64,000 nt of DNA from Tolypocladium sp. Sup5 PDA-1. Its lineage: Eukaryota > Ascomycota > Sordariomycetes > Hypocreales > Ophiocordycipitaceae. Under the pieces are notes generated by a model, which worked only from the letters and a program-made list of their open reading frames with translations, was not told the origin of the DNA and searched no databases. Below are positions 52,463 through 62,749 of the stretch, piece by piece; the first letter of the stretch is position 1; every line of letters begins with the position of its first letter. The stretch spans positions 62,001-126,000 of the forward strand of contig JPHH03000048.1 of NCBI GenBank assembly GCA_000750105.3, read 5' to 3'. The position numbers and the translations under genes are program-made.

Positions 52463-53834
52463 ATGTCCGAGAACAGTGAGAATTGGAGGCTAAGCCCTGG
52501 CACACAGTCTCCTGGCTCACACGACGAAAAGGGGACCCCAGGAGTGCAAGAGGGAGACCCAGCTGAATCAGACGAACCGCCGAAAGCTCCACGGCGCAAG
52601 CCCATCCCCGGCAAAGGACACCGCAAGTCGAGGAAAGGCTGCTTCAACTGCAAGCGGCGCAGAGTCAAGTGTTCCGAGGTGCGGCCCGAGTGCCGGAGCT
52701 GCCGCCGTATGGGTCTGGTCTGCGTCTATCCTGCAAGTCCCTTGCCCACGGTTGAATACTCAAGCCTCTCTGGCGCCCCCAAGACGAATCTCAATCTCGA
52801 CCACCTTCGCTTTTTCCACCATTTTCTCGTGGAGGCTCACCCTCCTCTTCCGTATGGTGCCGCCGCTGTATGGCATGATGCCGCCGCACTCTCGCATCAA
52901 GTTGGTCCCCCGTCCAACGCTGTGCCCACCAAAGGTAGGGTGGGTGAGTGAGTGAATAGTCTTGTATGCTTACCCAACATGCCATAGTACGAGTTCCTCG
53001 CAAACGCCCTGTTGGGCCTCGCCGCCCAGCATCTTACCCTTTTCACTCAGACGGATTATTCCGTCCAAGCTCTTGATATCAGGGTATCCGCCATCAACGG
53101 CCTAAACGAGGCCCTATCACAGCCTTGTCTCAGCGCCGCGGACGGTGACGCGCGATACGCCGCCATCGTGGCTCTGACCTACCAATCTTCGTATATGCCC
53201 GATGCCATGATGGACTTTCTTGGCATGATGCGCGGGTGGATGGTCATCTCGACAACGCTTATTCCCGACCCCGATACATCCATATTCCGTGGCTTCACAC
53301 GAGACTCATTCGTCTGCAGCATGAGGCGCCACGTCGGAAGCCCGATGCATCTAAGCAGCCACATCATGATTGACAGTTTCCTCGCCTCACTCGCGACCGT
53401 CCGCCCCCTGTGTCAAGGCATAGCCGAGTTGAGGTATCTATCTGCGCTCGAGAGGCTAGCTCGTCTGGCCAAGGCGTCACCCCTCGACGGTCAGTTTATC
53501 CTCTGTATATCGATGTTTCCGTTCTGACGTCTTCATGTTGCCAGCATTTCTCGAGTTGGTACCCTGCTATGCCTTGACCAACAAGATGACCGAGGATGAG
53601 TACCGTGGTTTCATAGATCCTGCCAACCACACTGCCCGCGTGCTTCTTGCGCATTTCCTTGTGCTGGATTACGTCCTGCAGGCGCAGTTTTCTGGCTCGA
53701 CGGGCAAGCATTTTGCATTTTGCAAGCAGATTACGCGAGCCTGGGTCCTTCACGTTGGGGTGAGTCTGCCTGCTAGATTTCAGAAGTACATGATGTGGCC
53801 ATTGGGGCTGGCGAGGGAAATTATTAGTACATGA
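52463..53834 (+). CDS. Zn2Cys6 transcription factor, UPC2/ECM22-like
   Basis: Three exons: 52463-52900, 52988-53489 and 53545-53834, giving 409 residues. The zinc cluster is complete (Cys60, 63, 70, 77, 80, 87; spacing 2-6-6-2-6) inside K-G-C-F-N-C-K-R-R-R-V-K-C, the form found in the fungal sterol-uptake-control family. The donor GTTGGT at 52901 is required to join S-H-Q to Y-E-F-L-A-N-A-L-L-G-L-A-A, a hallmark of the family. A later GTAGGG would break frame. The middle region lacks other domains. The next gene downstream on the same strand is an RTA1 lipid exporter; a regulator with sterol-response relatives beside a lipid-stress gene is suggestive but unproven. Confidence 0.87.
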
Positions 53835-54558
53835 TACCCAATGTTTTCCCTTTTCCCTCCACAAACCCATTCCTCTAGCGTTGAAAGAAGAAGTTTGCAA
53901 GTCTATTTTAGGACGGATTCAGGGGTAGAAAAAATAGGGTGTGTTGGGTACGGAGGAGACAAAACATTGGTAGTACCGGGGATTTTGTTAACTCCTGACA
54001 CATGCGAAGCAAGCGGAACCGCATGACGATGAGTGTCATGTTGCACCTACACTAGATTTCACACGGGCGCTTGTTTTAGGCTACTTACAAAAGCTTACGA
54101 TTCTGTCGTGGCCCCCACGAACGAAAGCGACGAAAGCGACGTCGTCTGCCAATGAGCGTGAGAGAAAGCACCGTGCTACTTTCAGCCCGACAGTTTGCAC
54201 TCAACTTGGGCTAATATTAGTCTTCAGCCCTGTCTGTGAGCGCTCTAAGCTAGAAACGCCCTTCCATGGATTCGTGTCTGTTGAGACAAGTCACGCCACG
54301 TCTTGTCGGTTTCTCTAGATAAAAGCGACATTGTTCCCCCCAAACGTCAACGGGAAAGGGGCGATGGTGGCTGACTTCGTAACTGGGCCACGCAAGCATC
54401 GCCGAAAAGCAGCGTCCGTGTCACGTATAAATGTCTCCTCTCAGAAGAATCATGGACCGTGTAGGATTCAACCCCGACCAGAAAGACATTCAAGCAAGTA
54501 AATCATCTTCGATCATTGCTCGATTGACCCAAACAAAGCCCTTAGCAACGGCGTCATT
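53835..54558. other. Intergenic region upstream of the RTA1 gene
   Basis: No gene. A TATAAA lies at 54426-54431. Confidence 0.45.
54426..54431 (+). promoter_or_regulatory. TATA box of the RTA1-like gene
   Basis: TATAAA 128 bp upstream of the ATG at 54559, in a CACGTATAAATG context. An ATG at 54431 immediately follows but is out of the RTA1 frame. Confidence 0.45.
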
Positions 54559-55741
54559 ATGTCAACACTCCTCCAAACCCAGACGGCATTGCTCGAGGCC
54601 ACATTAACCTCATCCACCGCGAGCCCAACATGTACGACTGCCGTGCCCGACGAGAATGGCTACGTTCCACCCGACGCCTGCAATGCCAACTACGGATTTT
54701 ATCCCCGGTGGGAGGACAATGTAGCATTCGCGATAGCTTTTGGCATGGCGACCATGGCTCACCTCACCCAGGCCGTGGTTCTCAAGAAGGTGTGTCCAGT
54801 CATCCCATCTACGATGCTACGACGCACCTCGTAACCGTCGAGCAGCCCTTCTGTTGGGTTATTATCATGGGAGCTCTATGGGAGTGCCTCTGCTTCACGT
54901 TGCGCGCGCTCGGTGCAAGGGATCAGCAGGAGTCGATCTACGTTACATTGTCGACACTGTTGTTTCTCCTGGCACCCTTGTGTGAGTCTTCCCTTGCCTA
55001 CCCCTGACCCAAATATCTGCATCATGCTTCTCTGATCCTCTAACGCCCCGACAACAGGGATCAACGCTTTCGCGTACATGGTCGTCGCTCGCCTCATCAA
55101 GCTCTTGCAGCCGGAAAAGCGAGCTATGGGCATTCCCGCCCAGTGGCTCGCGAAAGGGTTCGTCTCCGCCGACATGATGTGTTTCATCATCCAAGCTGCT
55201 GGAGGCGGACTCATGGCCGACCAGCACAATGCCGAAAATTCCGAGACAGGCCGCAGGGTGTACATGGCTGGCGTGGGCGCCCAGCTGGCTTGTGTGATGG
55301 TCTTCCTCGTCGTCGATATCATGTTTCATCGCGATCTAATGCATAACATGCGTACTGGCAAGGTTGACAATCGGAATCGCAGGACCAAGCTCCTGATGTG
55401 GGCCATTTACGTCGTGCTCGCCCTCATCATTGTCAGTTCAACGCTCCGCTATATTAGCAAAGGGCTGCAGCTAACCAAAGTCGAACCAGGGACGGATCAT
55501 CTTTCGCCTCGTCGAGTTCAGCCAGGGCGTCTCGTCGTCCAACGTGATACTGCGCCACGAAGAGTTTCAGCTGTATCTCGACGCACTGCCAATGCTCATC
55601 GCACTCGTGACGCTGAACCTGGTTCATCCGGGATGGGTCCTTGAGAGCCCCGAGCGCAGCCTCGCTTCCTCGAAGATAAAGCGGTGGCATTTTCGAGGGG
55701 CGGCCTTTGAGCCCCTTGCGCTTGCGTCCTTCGAGCGCTGA
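54559..55741 (+). CDS. RTA1-like seven-helix lipid-translocating/resistance protein
   Basis: Four exons: 54559-54789, 54846-54981, 55058-55431 and 55490-55741, encoding 330 residues. The last intron (GTCAGT to CCAG) restores A-L-I-I-G-R-I-I-F-R-L-V-E-F-S-Q-G, the most conserved RTA1 segment. Without it a longer wrong tail would be read. Seven hydrophobic helices are visible, beginning W-E-D-N-V-A-F-A-I-A-F-G-M-A. F-C-W-V-I-I-M-G-A-L-W-E and D-A-L-P-M-L-I-A-L are typical. The N-terminus is extracellular and Thr-rich with a C-x10-C pair. RTA1 family members are linked to resistance to aminocholesterol drugs and to phospholipid or sphingoid-base export at the plasma membrane. Gene looks intact. 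Confidence 0.92.
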
Positions 55742-56391
55742 GTTACAAGGCGGACCGCCATGATTAGGGTTAGATCCGCAACGAAAAGGGAGCACAAATA
55801 TGGAAAGATGGCCCGAAGAAGCATATACCGAAGAAGGGTTGAGAGTATGAGTCACTACCGCATTACTTGTCGACGAGTACCGTCAGTCCAGTCTCTTCAA
55901 CTAAGAACCAGAACTCAAAAGCGCCTCGCATAGCAAAACAAGTCCAATCTTCATCATCATGGCTCTGCTCGCACTTGTCGGTAATGTTGATTCTTGTGCT
56001 TGAAGCTGAACTCCCGTTCTGGGCCGAAGACAAGCTCTGCGTAGGACGCAAAGGCGCCCAGGCCTCGTACCAGTGCAAGACTGGACAGGATCGGCGCCTA
56101 GCTCTCAATATGAACATCTCTATTCCCTCTCTTCCACTAAACAGGGTTCGAATCGGTGGTTTGCGATTGCCAGGGCCCCAAATGCTCAAGAAGTTGGCTC
56201 AGATGGCGGATAATAGCTTTGAGGAATGGATGGGTCACCCATCCAGTAGATAGACAAAGTACCAGCATCCTCGCACATCCAGAACACCTGACGGCACCTG
56301 AACAAGAAGAAATTGCGCTCTCGTCCAGCCTAGCCCCCGAAACTGCCGCGCCAAACAGGGCTGTGTCGACGCCATCCTGGGGGCCTTCCCC
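55742..56391. other. Intergenic region between convergent genes
   Basis: 3' flanks of the RTA1 gene and the DyP peroxidase. Frames of about 110-130 codons occur on both strands around 55860-56250 without recognisable motifs. Confidence 0.45.
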
Positions 56392-57597
56392 TCAGTCTGA
56401 ATCAAGACCGGCAAGAAAGCTGGCCGATGGCGCAAAGAAATTGACACCTGTCAATGGCTTGGAAACGTTCAATATGCGATCGTGCATGCCTGGAGGATCG
56501 CCGACAAACATCCTCTGCAGCATTCGTTCAATGACCCAAAGCTGCCGCGAGTATCCGATAAAGTACGTCCCAAACTCGGCGGAACCAGGTGATCCAAAGG
56601 GCATGTTATCTCGAAGGATGTCATGCTCGTTGCCCTCGGCGTCCTCTATGGTAGTTAGTGTCTTGTGCGATCTCTGGCCGGACGTCGCATCGCCAAGCTC
56701 GACGTTGTCCATTTTTGTTCGACCAATGATGGCCTCCTGCGTCTCGGCAGGCAACTTCTCCCAAGCCTCGAGGTCATGGATATACTTTTGCACGACGACA
56801 TAACTGCCGCCTGCGGAAAGAGAGTCCTCTTCGGCGACGAGGACGGATGCCGGCACGGCAGGGCCAACCGGGTTGGCTGTGCCGTCGACGAAGCCAAGGA
56901 GGTCGCGCAGGTCAAAGTAACGGAAGCCGACGGTCACGTCCTCGACCTTGACAGCGTCCCCCAGTCGGTTCATCAGCTGCCGCTCGAACTCAAAGCAGAT
57001 ATCGCGGCGGTCCGAGCGGATATGGAACAGCAGGTCGCCCGGCGTGGACACGGCGGTATGAACGGCGCCCTCGACGGCGGGGAAAGGGTGCAACTCAGCC
57101 GGGCGTGACCGGCGTGTAAGGCGATCCCAGATGTCGCTGCCGATGCCGACGGTGCATGTAAAGGAAGAGCTGGAGTCGCGTATGGATACATTCTTGGCTA
57201 GGCCATCAATCCCAGCCAGGGTTGAGCGGACGGTCCGGATTGCGTCCGGGCTGGGCGCGACGGACAAGATGAGGAAGGTCGCGGACTGGGTGAGCGGCGC
57301 CTCGATGGCCTGGGGCTGGCTGGTGTGTGCAGCACGACGGTGCATACTGATGGAACTGGCCGTCAGATGGCTGCGTAGAGCCGCGTAGACGGCGTTCTTG
57401 TGTCGAATAGCGGAGGGACAGGGACAATGTGGTGGTGAGCGGGATTGGCATGAAGAGAGGAGGCGTCGGAGCCCGTTGAGTGGGAGGGCAGGATGACCTG
57501 TATAATCAGTGACAATCCTGTACTGAGCCCGTGATCGAATCCAGCTGTTGCCGGGTCTCAGCCTGTCAATGTTGATTCTGCCGGACGCCGCATTCAT
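56392..57597 (-). CDS. DyP-type (dye-decolourising) heme peroxidase
   Basis: The open frame is 401 residues from ATG 57597. The conserved domain begins near Met85 (ATG 57345), which would give 317 residues, the usual size of class B enzymes. The distal Asp is Asp238 in G-F-V-D-G-T-A-N-P, the proximal heme ligand His325 in N-E-H-D-I-L-R-D-N-M-P-F-G, and a conserved Arg lies in Y-S-R-Q-L. These enzymes oxidise dyes, phenols and possibly porphyrins with hydrogen peroxide. If translated from 57597, the Arg/Ser-rich, acid-free N-terminus (residues 1-80) could be a mitochondrial presequence. The choice needs transcript data. No signal peptide or intron is seen. Confidence 0.88.
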   Translation of the reverse strand: MNAASGRINIDRLRPGNSWIRSRAQYRIVTDYTGHPALPLNGLRRLLSSCQSRSPPHCPCPSAIRHKNAVYAALRSHLTASSISMHRRAAHTSQPQAIEAPLTQSATFLILSVAPSPDAIRTVRSTLAGIDGLAKNVSIRDSSSSFTCTVGIGSDIWDRLTRRSRPAELHPFPAVEGAVHTAVSTPGDLLFHIRSDRRDICFEFERQLMNRLGDAVKVEDVTVGFRYFDLRDLLGFVDGTANPVGPAVPASVLVAEEDSLSAGGSYVVVQKYIHDLEAWEKLPAETQEAIIGRTKMDNVELGDATSGQRSHKTLTTIEDAEGNEHDILRDNMPFGSPGSAEFGTYFIGYSRQLWVIERMLQRMFVGDPPGMHDRILNVSKPLTGVNFFAPSASFLAGLDSD

Positions 57598-57639
57598 GTT
57601 ACGTGGATGAGTGGTTACAAAGCTGAGCAGGTGAGCCTT

Positions 57640-58038
57640 GGTTCTTCACGAAGACGCCGCACAAAGTAACTTGAGGTTTCGTTGAGCATGATTGTAGATG
57701 ACGTAGCCAGCTTTGTCTGCTCGAAGCTCATGTGGGGATCTCGGTGCTGTATCGCATCCCAGTCTAACTTGGTTCAGATGACGGCTGCATTCCAATGCTC
57801 GCCAGGGCTGAATCTGAACGTGGAAATGCTCATTGCATCAGACGCAGGCAAAACCTACAGTACTTTGTGCACCGTCCCCTGAAGCCGCGGCTGTTGCGAT
57901 TCCTTCGACGACCTCGTGCCCACGCCGTCTTGGAATGTCTGCAATTGAAGACACAGGTTTGTCGTGTAGTTGTCGCCGTCCATGCTCATCTTGAGCTACT
58001 CCAAGGTCGTCGCCGTAAAGGTCAAGTCATCGATTGAG
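57640..58038 (-). pseudogene. Unidentified protein relic with three in-frame stops
   Basis: One minus-strand frame reads coherently over about 130 codons: S-I-D-D-L-T-F-T-A-T-T-L-E, stop, L-K-M-S-M-D-G-D-N-Y-T-T-N-L-C-L-Q, later M-S-I-S-T-F-R-F-S-P-G-E-H-W-N-A-A-V-I, stop, T-K-L-D-W-D-A-I-Q-H-R-D-P. The alternating hydrophilic and hydrophobic pattern and low-frequency stops (TAG, TAG, TGA) are unlike random antisense. I cannot name the family. It lies upstream of the DyP gene on the same strand and downstream-facing from the Rtt109 promoter. Confidence 0.4.
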
Positions 58039-58416
58039 CTGGCCCATGCTATCCCTCTGAACCTGTTCCAGGCGGAACACCCGCGTGTGGGTGCTCGGAG
58101 CGGTTGCCCCTGCGACAAGCATTATCTGAGAAATGAAAACGACGGTGGCTATGCATACATTTGCTTCCATTTCCACCTCATAAGAAAATTGTAGTTCTTT
58201 TCTACTCGCACGTTAAACAAGCTACCTACCTAGACAACGCCTAGGTATTGTAGCGGGCTGCAGGCGCCAAGTAATTACAGCGCTAGCTCCACTCTGCGTG
58301 CTCCCTTCTGCCGTCATCCCCAAGGTGCCGTCCCTCAACGCGTCTCCCCTAGACACGACACCAATTGGCGCATCCTCTGCTCTGCTCTCCTTGGACAGCT
58401 CTCGAAAACACCCGCC
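58039..58416. other. Upstream region of the Rtt109 gene
   Basis: About 380 bp, no gene. A polypyrimidine-rich stretch precedes the ATG. Confidence 0.45.
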
Positions 58417-60075
58417 ATGGCGACGGCAACACCAGATCCCAGCGCCGGCAGCGGCAACAGCAGCCTGGGGCCCCGGTTGGCGGCCGTGCTCCCCAGGCAC
58501 CGCCGGCTTCGCTTCTTCCACCTCTCGACACCGCCCTTGAAGACGGACGCGCTCTACTCTGCGCCGCCCAACGAGCGCCCCGACCGCACGTACTGCGAGA
58601 AGCACTTCCTGGCCGTGTCCATTGACGTGCCGCCCGCCCAATCGTCGTCGCAAGAGGCCGGCCCGTCGAGCGGCGCGAAGCAGGTGCTCGTCCTCGGCAT
58701 CGAAATCTTCCTCTACACGACCGCGCACGCGACCACGCTGTTCGTGGCCAAGGCCGACTCGACCGGCTTCCTGCACCTCTTCGGCCTCCCGAAAGGCACC
58801 CCGAGCCCAATACGAGAGGTCTGCGCCGCGTTTATCGGGCACCTCGTCGAGAAGCGGAGACGGAAGGACGTGCAGTTCATCGTCAGCCTGTTCGCCCGCG
58901 CGCAGGACCAGTACCTGTTCCCCGGCAGCGTCAAGTACAGCGGCAAGCACGTCCTGGACGACCGTGGGCTTGTCAAGTGGTGGTGCCGTGTCCTCGATCC
59001 CCTGATCGCGTCGCCTCCCATCGGCGATGCAGCGCCGTGGCAGCGCGTCAACGGTTACCTCGTGGTCCCAGGGCTCGACGCCTACGAGACTCGCGCGTTC
59101 ATCCCTCGCGGGTCCGCGTCGTGGACCCTGAGCCACCCCCTCGAGCACATATCGCACTACTACCGCGAGTTCGACTGGATCCCGCCCCGATGCCTGATTC
59201 CGCGATTCCCCGACGACCCCAAGTGTCGGTTCCGCGACGAGCTGGACGAGGAGGCTGCCAAGTCCGGCGCGATGCAGACGACGGGCAGCTGGAAGAGCGT
59301 CAAGACCATCGACATGTTTTGGGAGATGATGTCGTTTCGGCAGGAGTGCTCGAGCGGAAGGATGACGGGGTTTATATGGGTTGTGTTTGACGACAAAGTC
59401 GAGGAGGAGGACAAGCCATCCTCCTCCGACGCCCAGGTTACGGCTCCTCTCACGCCCGAGACGCCGAAGAAGCAACGGATGGCACTGGGCATGGTCCCAG
59501 ACACAACCCCAAAGAAGCTCTTCCCTTCCAAGTCGGACACTGCGGACGGCTGCCCCTCCATGCAAAAGTCTGAGAAGGGCAAGAGCAAGAGCAAAGCGGA
59601 CAAGAAGAAGAAGAAGCTGAGAGGGCCAATCCAAGCCCGCCAGCCTCGGATCAAGACTGAACAACGAAACTACCTCCTCGACCGGCCCACGTCGAGCAAG
59701 CACTACTACTGGCCACCCCAAGGCAGAGGCGAGAGAATCGTGGACGAGGGCGACTACAAGCGCACCGTCGAGCTGCTGCTGCACCTGGACTTTGCAACGC
59801 TGGACAAGGCCACTGGTAGTACCAGGCGCTGGGTCGGCGAGGCGGGCATGGGCGGCCGATGGGGGCTCGAGGTGACGGGGGCGCGGGAGCTGCCGATGCC
59901 TGCGCAGAACGGCGACGCCGCGACGGGGGCCGCTGCTCCGGTCAACAACCTCTCTGGGCTGGTTAAGAGGAAGAGAGCCGGCACGGCCGAGAGCGGCGAG
60001 CCACGGCAGGGGCATGATGCCAGCAACGTCAACGTTCTGGACGCGGGCCTGGTGAGGAAGAAGCCAAAGGCTTAG
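58417..60075 (+). CDS. RTT109: Histone H3-K56 acetyltransferase Rtt109 (KAT11)
   Basis: Single-exon 552-residue protein. The fungal-specific Rtt109/p300-like core is seen as L-P-R-H-R-R-L-R-F-F-H-L-S-T-P-P, Y-C-E-K-H-F-L-A-V-S, E-I-F-L-Y-T-T-A-H, F-V-A-K-A-D-S-T-G. Next come W-W-C-R-V-L-D-P and the conserved substrate-site block F-D-W-I-P-P-R-C-L-I-P-R-F-P-D-D-P-K-x-R-F near residue 260, containing the catalytic Asp and Trp region. A long acidic-then-basic low-complexity loop (about 335-415, with a poly-Lys run) precedes a C-terminal R-x-Y-L-L-D-R and a Lys/Arg tail that probably directs it to the nucleus. The enzyme acetylates newly made histone H3 at Lys56 with chaperones Asf1 and Vps75, for replication-coupled assembly and DNA repair. 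Housekeeping gene, intact. Confidence 0.93.
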   Translation: MATATPDPSAGSGNSSLGPRLAAVLPRHRRLRFFHLSTPPLKTDALYSAPPNERPDRTYCEKHFLAVSIDVPPAQSSSQEAGPSSGAKQVLVLGIEIFLYTTAHATTLFVAKADSTGFLHLFGLPKGTPSPIREVCAAFIGHLVEKRRRKDVQFIVSLFARAQDQYLFPGSVKYSGKHVLDDRGLVKWWCRVLDPLIASPPIGDAAPWQRVNGYLVVPGLDAYETRAFIPRGSASWTLSHPLEHISHYYREFDWIPPRCLIPRFPDDPKCRFRDELDEEAAKSGAMQTTGSWKSVKTIDMFWEMMSFRQECSSGRMTGFIWVVFDDKVEEEDKPSSSDAQVTAPLTPETPKKQRMALGMVPDTTPKKLFPSKSDTADGCPSMQKSEKGKSKSKADKKKKKLRGPIQARQPRIKTEQRNYLLDRPTSSKHYYWPPQGRGERIVDEGDYKRTVELLLHLDFATLDKATGSTRRWVGEAGMGGRWGLEVTGARELPMPAQNGDAATGAAAPVNNLSGLVKRKRAGTAESGEPRQGHDASNVNVLDAGLVRKKPKA

Positions 60076-60469
60076 GGAGATGGGGCGGCGTTTTATATGT
60101 TCTGCGGTTGTCTGTTTTGCATCGCGTTGGCGTTGGTACGAGTATATCATGGATAAAAGGAACTACGTGCCATGGGGCATTGGGCGAACTCGGGGTTGCG
60201 TGTTGGATACATGCGTTTGGTCTTCTTTGCACCGCTCTCCCAAGTACAATGGTCGTCTTGGCGATCTGTTTAGTAGACGCTTGGGTGCTCATCAATCACG
60301 AAAGCTGCGAGACATGAGACATATCTTTGTACGCCGCAGTAAGGCAGCTTTCGTGCAGGTACACTTGGTGGTGATTCATGTTTGCCCCTGCACGTCAACT
60401 CAGAATGTCACGCTCATCATAGTCGCTCAGCCAGTCCCCCCTGTCCTACTTGGCCTCGACGATACCTTC
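60076..60469. other. Intergenic region between convergent genes
   Basis: 3' flanks of Rtt109 and the 2-hydroxyacid dehydrogenase. No feature seen. Confidence 0.5.
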
Positions 60470-61678
60470 TCACTTCTTCAGGTGCCCCATATTCACGGGC
60501 GACAGCGCCTGGCCGCCAGACAGCACGGCCATGACGTTCCGCATGCTCAGCTCCTCAAAGCCCGAATGCGTCTCCACGCTCCCTCCCGCGTTATGGCAGG
60601 TCAACATGGCGCGGCCCTGGGCGGCAAAGCGCTTCAGGCCCTCGTGCGGGTGCGGCTCGTTGGCATGGACGTCAAGTGCCACCGTGCTGACGCGATTCTC
60701 CTCCATGGCGGCCGCCAGGGCGTCCTCATCGACGAGAGCACCGCGGGCGATATTGACGAAACGCGCGCCAGGGCGAAAACACGCCAGCGCGGAAGCGTTG
60801 ATGGTGGTTCCAGACCCGATGCCAGCGGGCGTACAGAGAATAACGCAGTCCGAGGCCTGGAGCAGGCTCTCAAAGGTGTCGTGAAAGGTGGCCGCCACGG
60901 CCTGCTCGATGCTACTGCTCTTGCGCTCAATGTCGAAGTAGTGGATCTTCATGCCGAAGCCGTGGCGGCAGCGGGTGGCGATGCGCTGACCGATGTTTCC
61001 CATGCCAATGATGCCCAGGGCCTGGTCCCTGAGGTTGTGCGACTGCCCGGGGGCTTTGATATGGCAGTCCTGGTACTCGGCTACGCTATTAGACGTTGCC
61101 GCCGACATGCACCATGGCAGGTGTCGGAAGGTAGAGATGATCATGGCGATGGAGAAGTCGGCTACGGCGTCGGCGGGTGCTGAGCCGCCATTGCAGTAGA
61201 TGATTCCTTAAAGAGGCTGTCAGCTCAAGCTCAACATCGTACTGAGAGGTCGGTGTTGGTCCCCGGCCGCACCTCTCTCGCCCATGCGCTTGGTATCAAC
61301 CCAGTCGAAGCCAGCACCGGCACTGGCAAACACCTTAACACCCGGCGGCAGCAGGTTAATCAGCTCCGCGTCCCAGTTGCCCATCTCGCCGCCGGTGCCC
61401 CAGAACGGCCGGAAGATGGCGTCAAAGTCGCCCCATCTACGCTCCCGCAGCGCCTCGACGAACTGCGGCCGCTGTCGCTCGGGGGCCGACGGGCGGACGA
61501 CTTCGTACTGCGCACTCAGGGTATCGTAGGTCTCGGGATTGAAGCGGATTGGGTCCCCCAGGTGAAGGACGCGAGGCTTGGTGGCCGAGGGGGGCAGCCT
61601 CGCGTGCTGGAGGAAGCTGACTGGCGAGGTTGCCCGAGGCGTCGAGCCCGGGACGGGTGTGTTGTGTGGCTCGGCCAT
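60470..61678 (-). CDS. D-isomer-specific 2-hydroxyacid dehydrogenase (glyoxylate/hydroxypyruvate reductase-like)
   Basis: Two exons on the minus strand, 61678-61273 and 61206-60470, encode 380 residues. The 66-bp intron joins M-G-E-R-G to I-I-Y-C-N-G-G. The NAD motif G-I-I-G-M-G-N-I-G-Q-R-I-A is followed by the catalytic Arg in N-I-A-R-G-A-L-V-D, the Glu in A-N-E-P-H-P, and the His in T-C-H-N-A-G-G. These define D-2-hydroxyacid dehydrogenases. Similar fungal proteins reduce glyoxylate or hydroxypyruvate, or act on D-mandelate. The lack of W or H in the usual place before the NAD motif gives no further clue. ATG 61678 follows a pyrimidine-rich leader. A longer upstream frame to 62029 lacks any family residues. 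Confidence 0.92.
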
Positions 61679-62749
61679 GGTTGACGGCTTAGATTTCTCG
61701 GCACCTCCTATTCCCTTAACATGGAGAGATGGCAGGTCATGTAACGTCGTCGAGAGGAATAAGACGACGGAGATCCAATGAGCGGATAAGAGTCCGAGCG
61801 AGAGCTCGAGGACCTGACCCCCACGAATCCACGGTGCTGCCCCACGGACTGCTGTCGACCTCCTGTGGCTGCCCCGCGAATCGGAGTCGGAACGAAACCG
61901 GGGCTTCGTGGAGCGAGACCCTCTCTGATTGCAGGGCGGGCCTTCTTTCGGGCCGTTGATATATGTATGACGGTCGACGCTTCTTGGCGCTGTGGTTGGG
62001 GATGATGGGGGAGCTGTGGCGCATTTCAAGGAAAGTCCATATCTACTCTTCGGCTGGGCACGCTAGTTTTCCGATAGCCCGAATACCCTCACATAATAGC
62101 TGTGATTGTGATCTGCTGCATTAACCTCCCATCCATCTCAAACAAAGCCCCCTTCCTATAATCTAAAATCTATCTTCGTACTAGCCAAGTACTGTAGCTA
62201 AGCGAGTTGCCATCACGATCGACGTTAGATCCCGGCGTCAGGGCTTTACGACGATAAATTGATTAACCACGTATTCGATGCGAGCTATATTTCTTTGTCT
62301 CATAACCATAGAATAGGCTCGTGCACATATTAGTTGTTAGCTAATTCTGACTATAGGAATCGGATGTAATTCAAAAGGCCGTAGCACATAGTGGTCTTTC
62401 ACATAATCGCCGCCGCCGAGGACGATTCACTGAGATCCCCATGGATAGTCGCGTTAAAGCTCTATTTCTTTTGGGGATTCCAGGGCTCAATACAGTAGGG
62501 CTCCAGCCAAAGACATGAGTTCCACTTGCGTCACAAAATATATTTGTCCCATTCACTTATGTTCATCACCTCTGATATATATTGTCTGTGCAGCTATGTA
62601 CAGCAAAATATTGGCATATACAACTCGCAAAATATATACATGGAGAAATAAGCTTGCAATCTGCAAAGTTGTGGCAATAGTGACGAAGGCTGCCACCAAT
62701 TTTCCGCTTCCAGCTATTGTTTATGCCAGACAAGCTTGTCGTTAGTAGC
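61679..62749. other. Intergenic region, upstream of the dehydrogenase and 3' flank of the chitinase
   Basis: 1.1 kb, AT-richer from 62050. No gene recognised. Confidence 0.45.

Noticed and set aside
56135..56165. T-loop-like GGTTCGAATC
   Set aside because: The flanking stem does not pair and no upstream cloverleaf exists.
48641..57597. A secondary-metabolite biosynthetic cluster
   Set aside because: An acyltransferase, two regulators nearby and a LaeA-like relic invite this reading, but no polyketide synthase, non-ribosomal peptide synthetase, terpene cyclase or P450 is found in the 64 kb.
58222..60150. Minus-strand open frame of 642 codons
   Set aside because: It is the exact antisense of the Rtt109 gene, rich in Arg, Val and Leu, without any motif, and a result of GC-rich codon bias.
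60080..61183. Plus-strand open frame of 367 codons
   Set aside because: Antisense to the 2-hydroxyacid dehydrogenase, whose catalytic motifs, intron and family length are clear.
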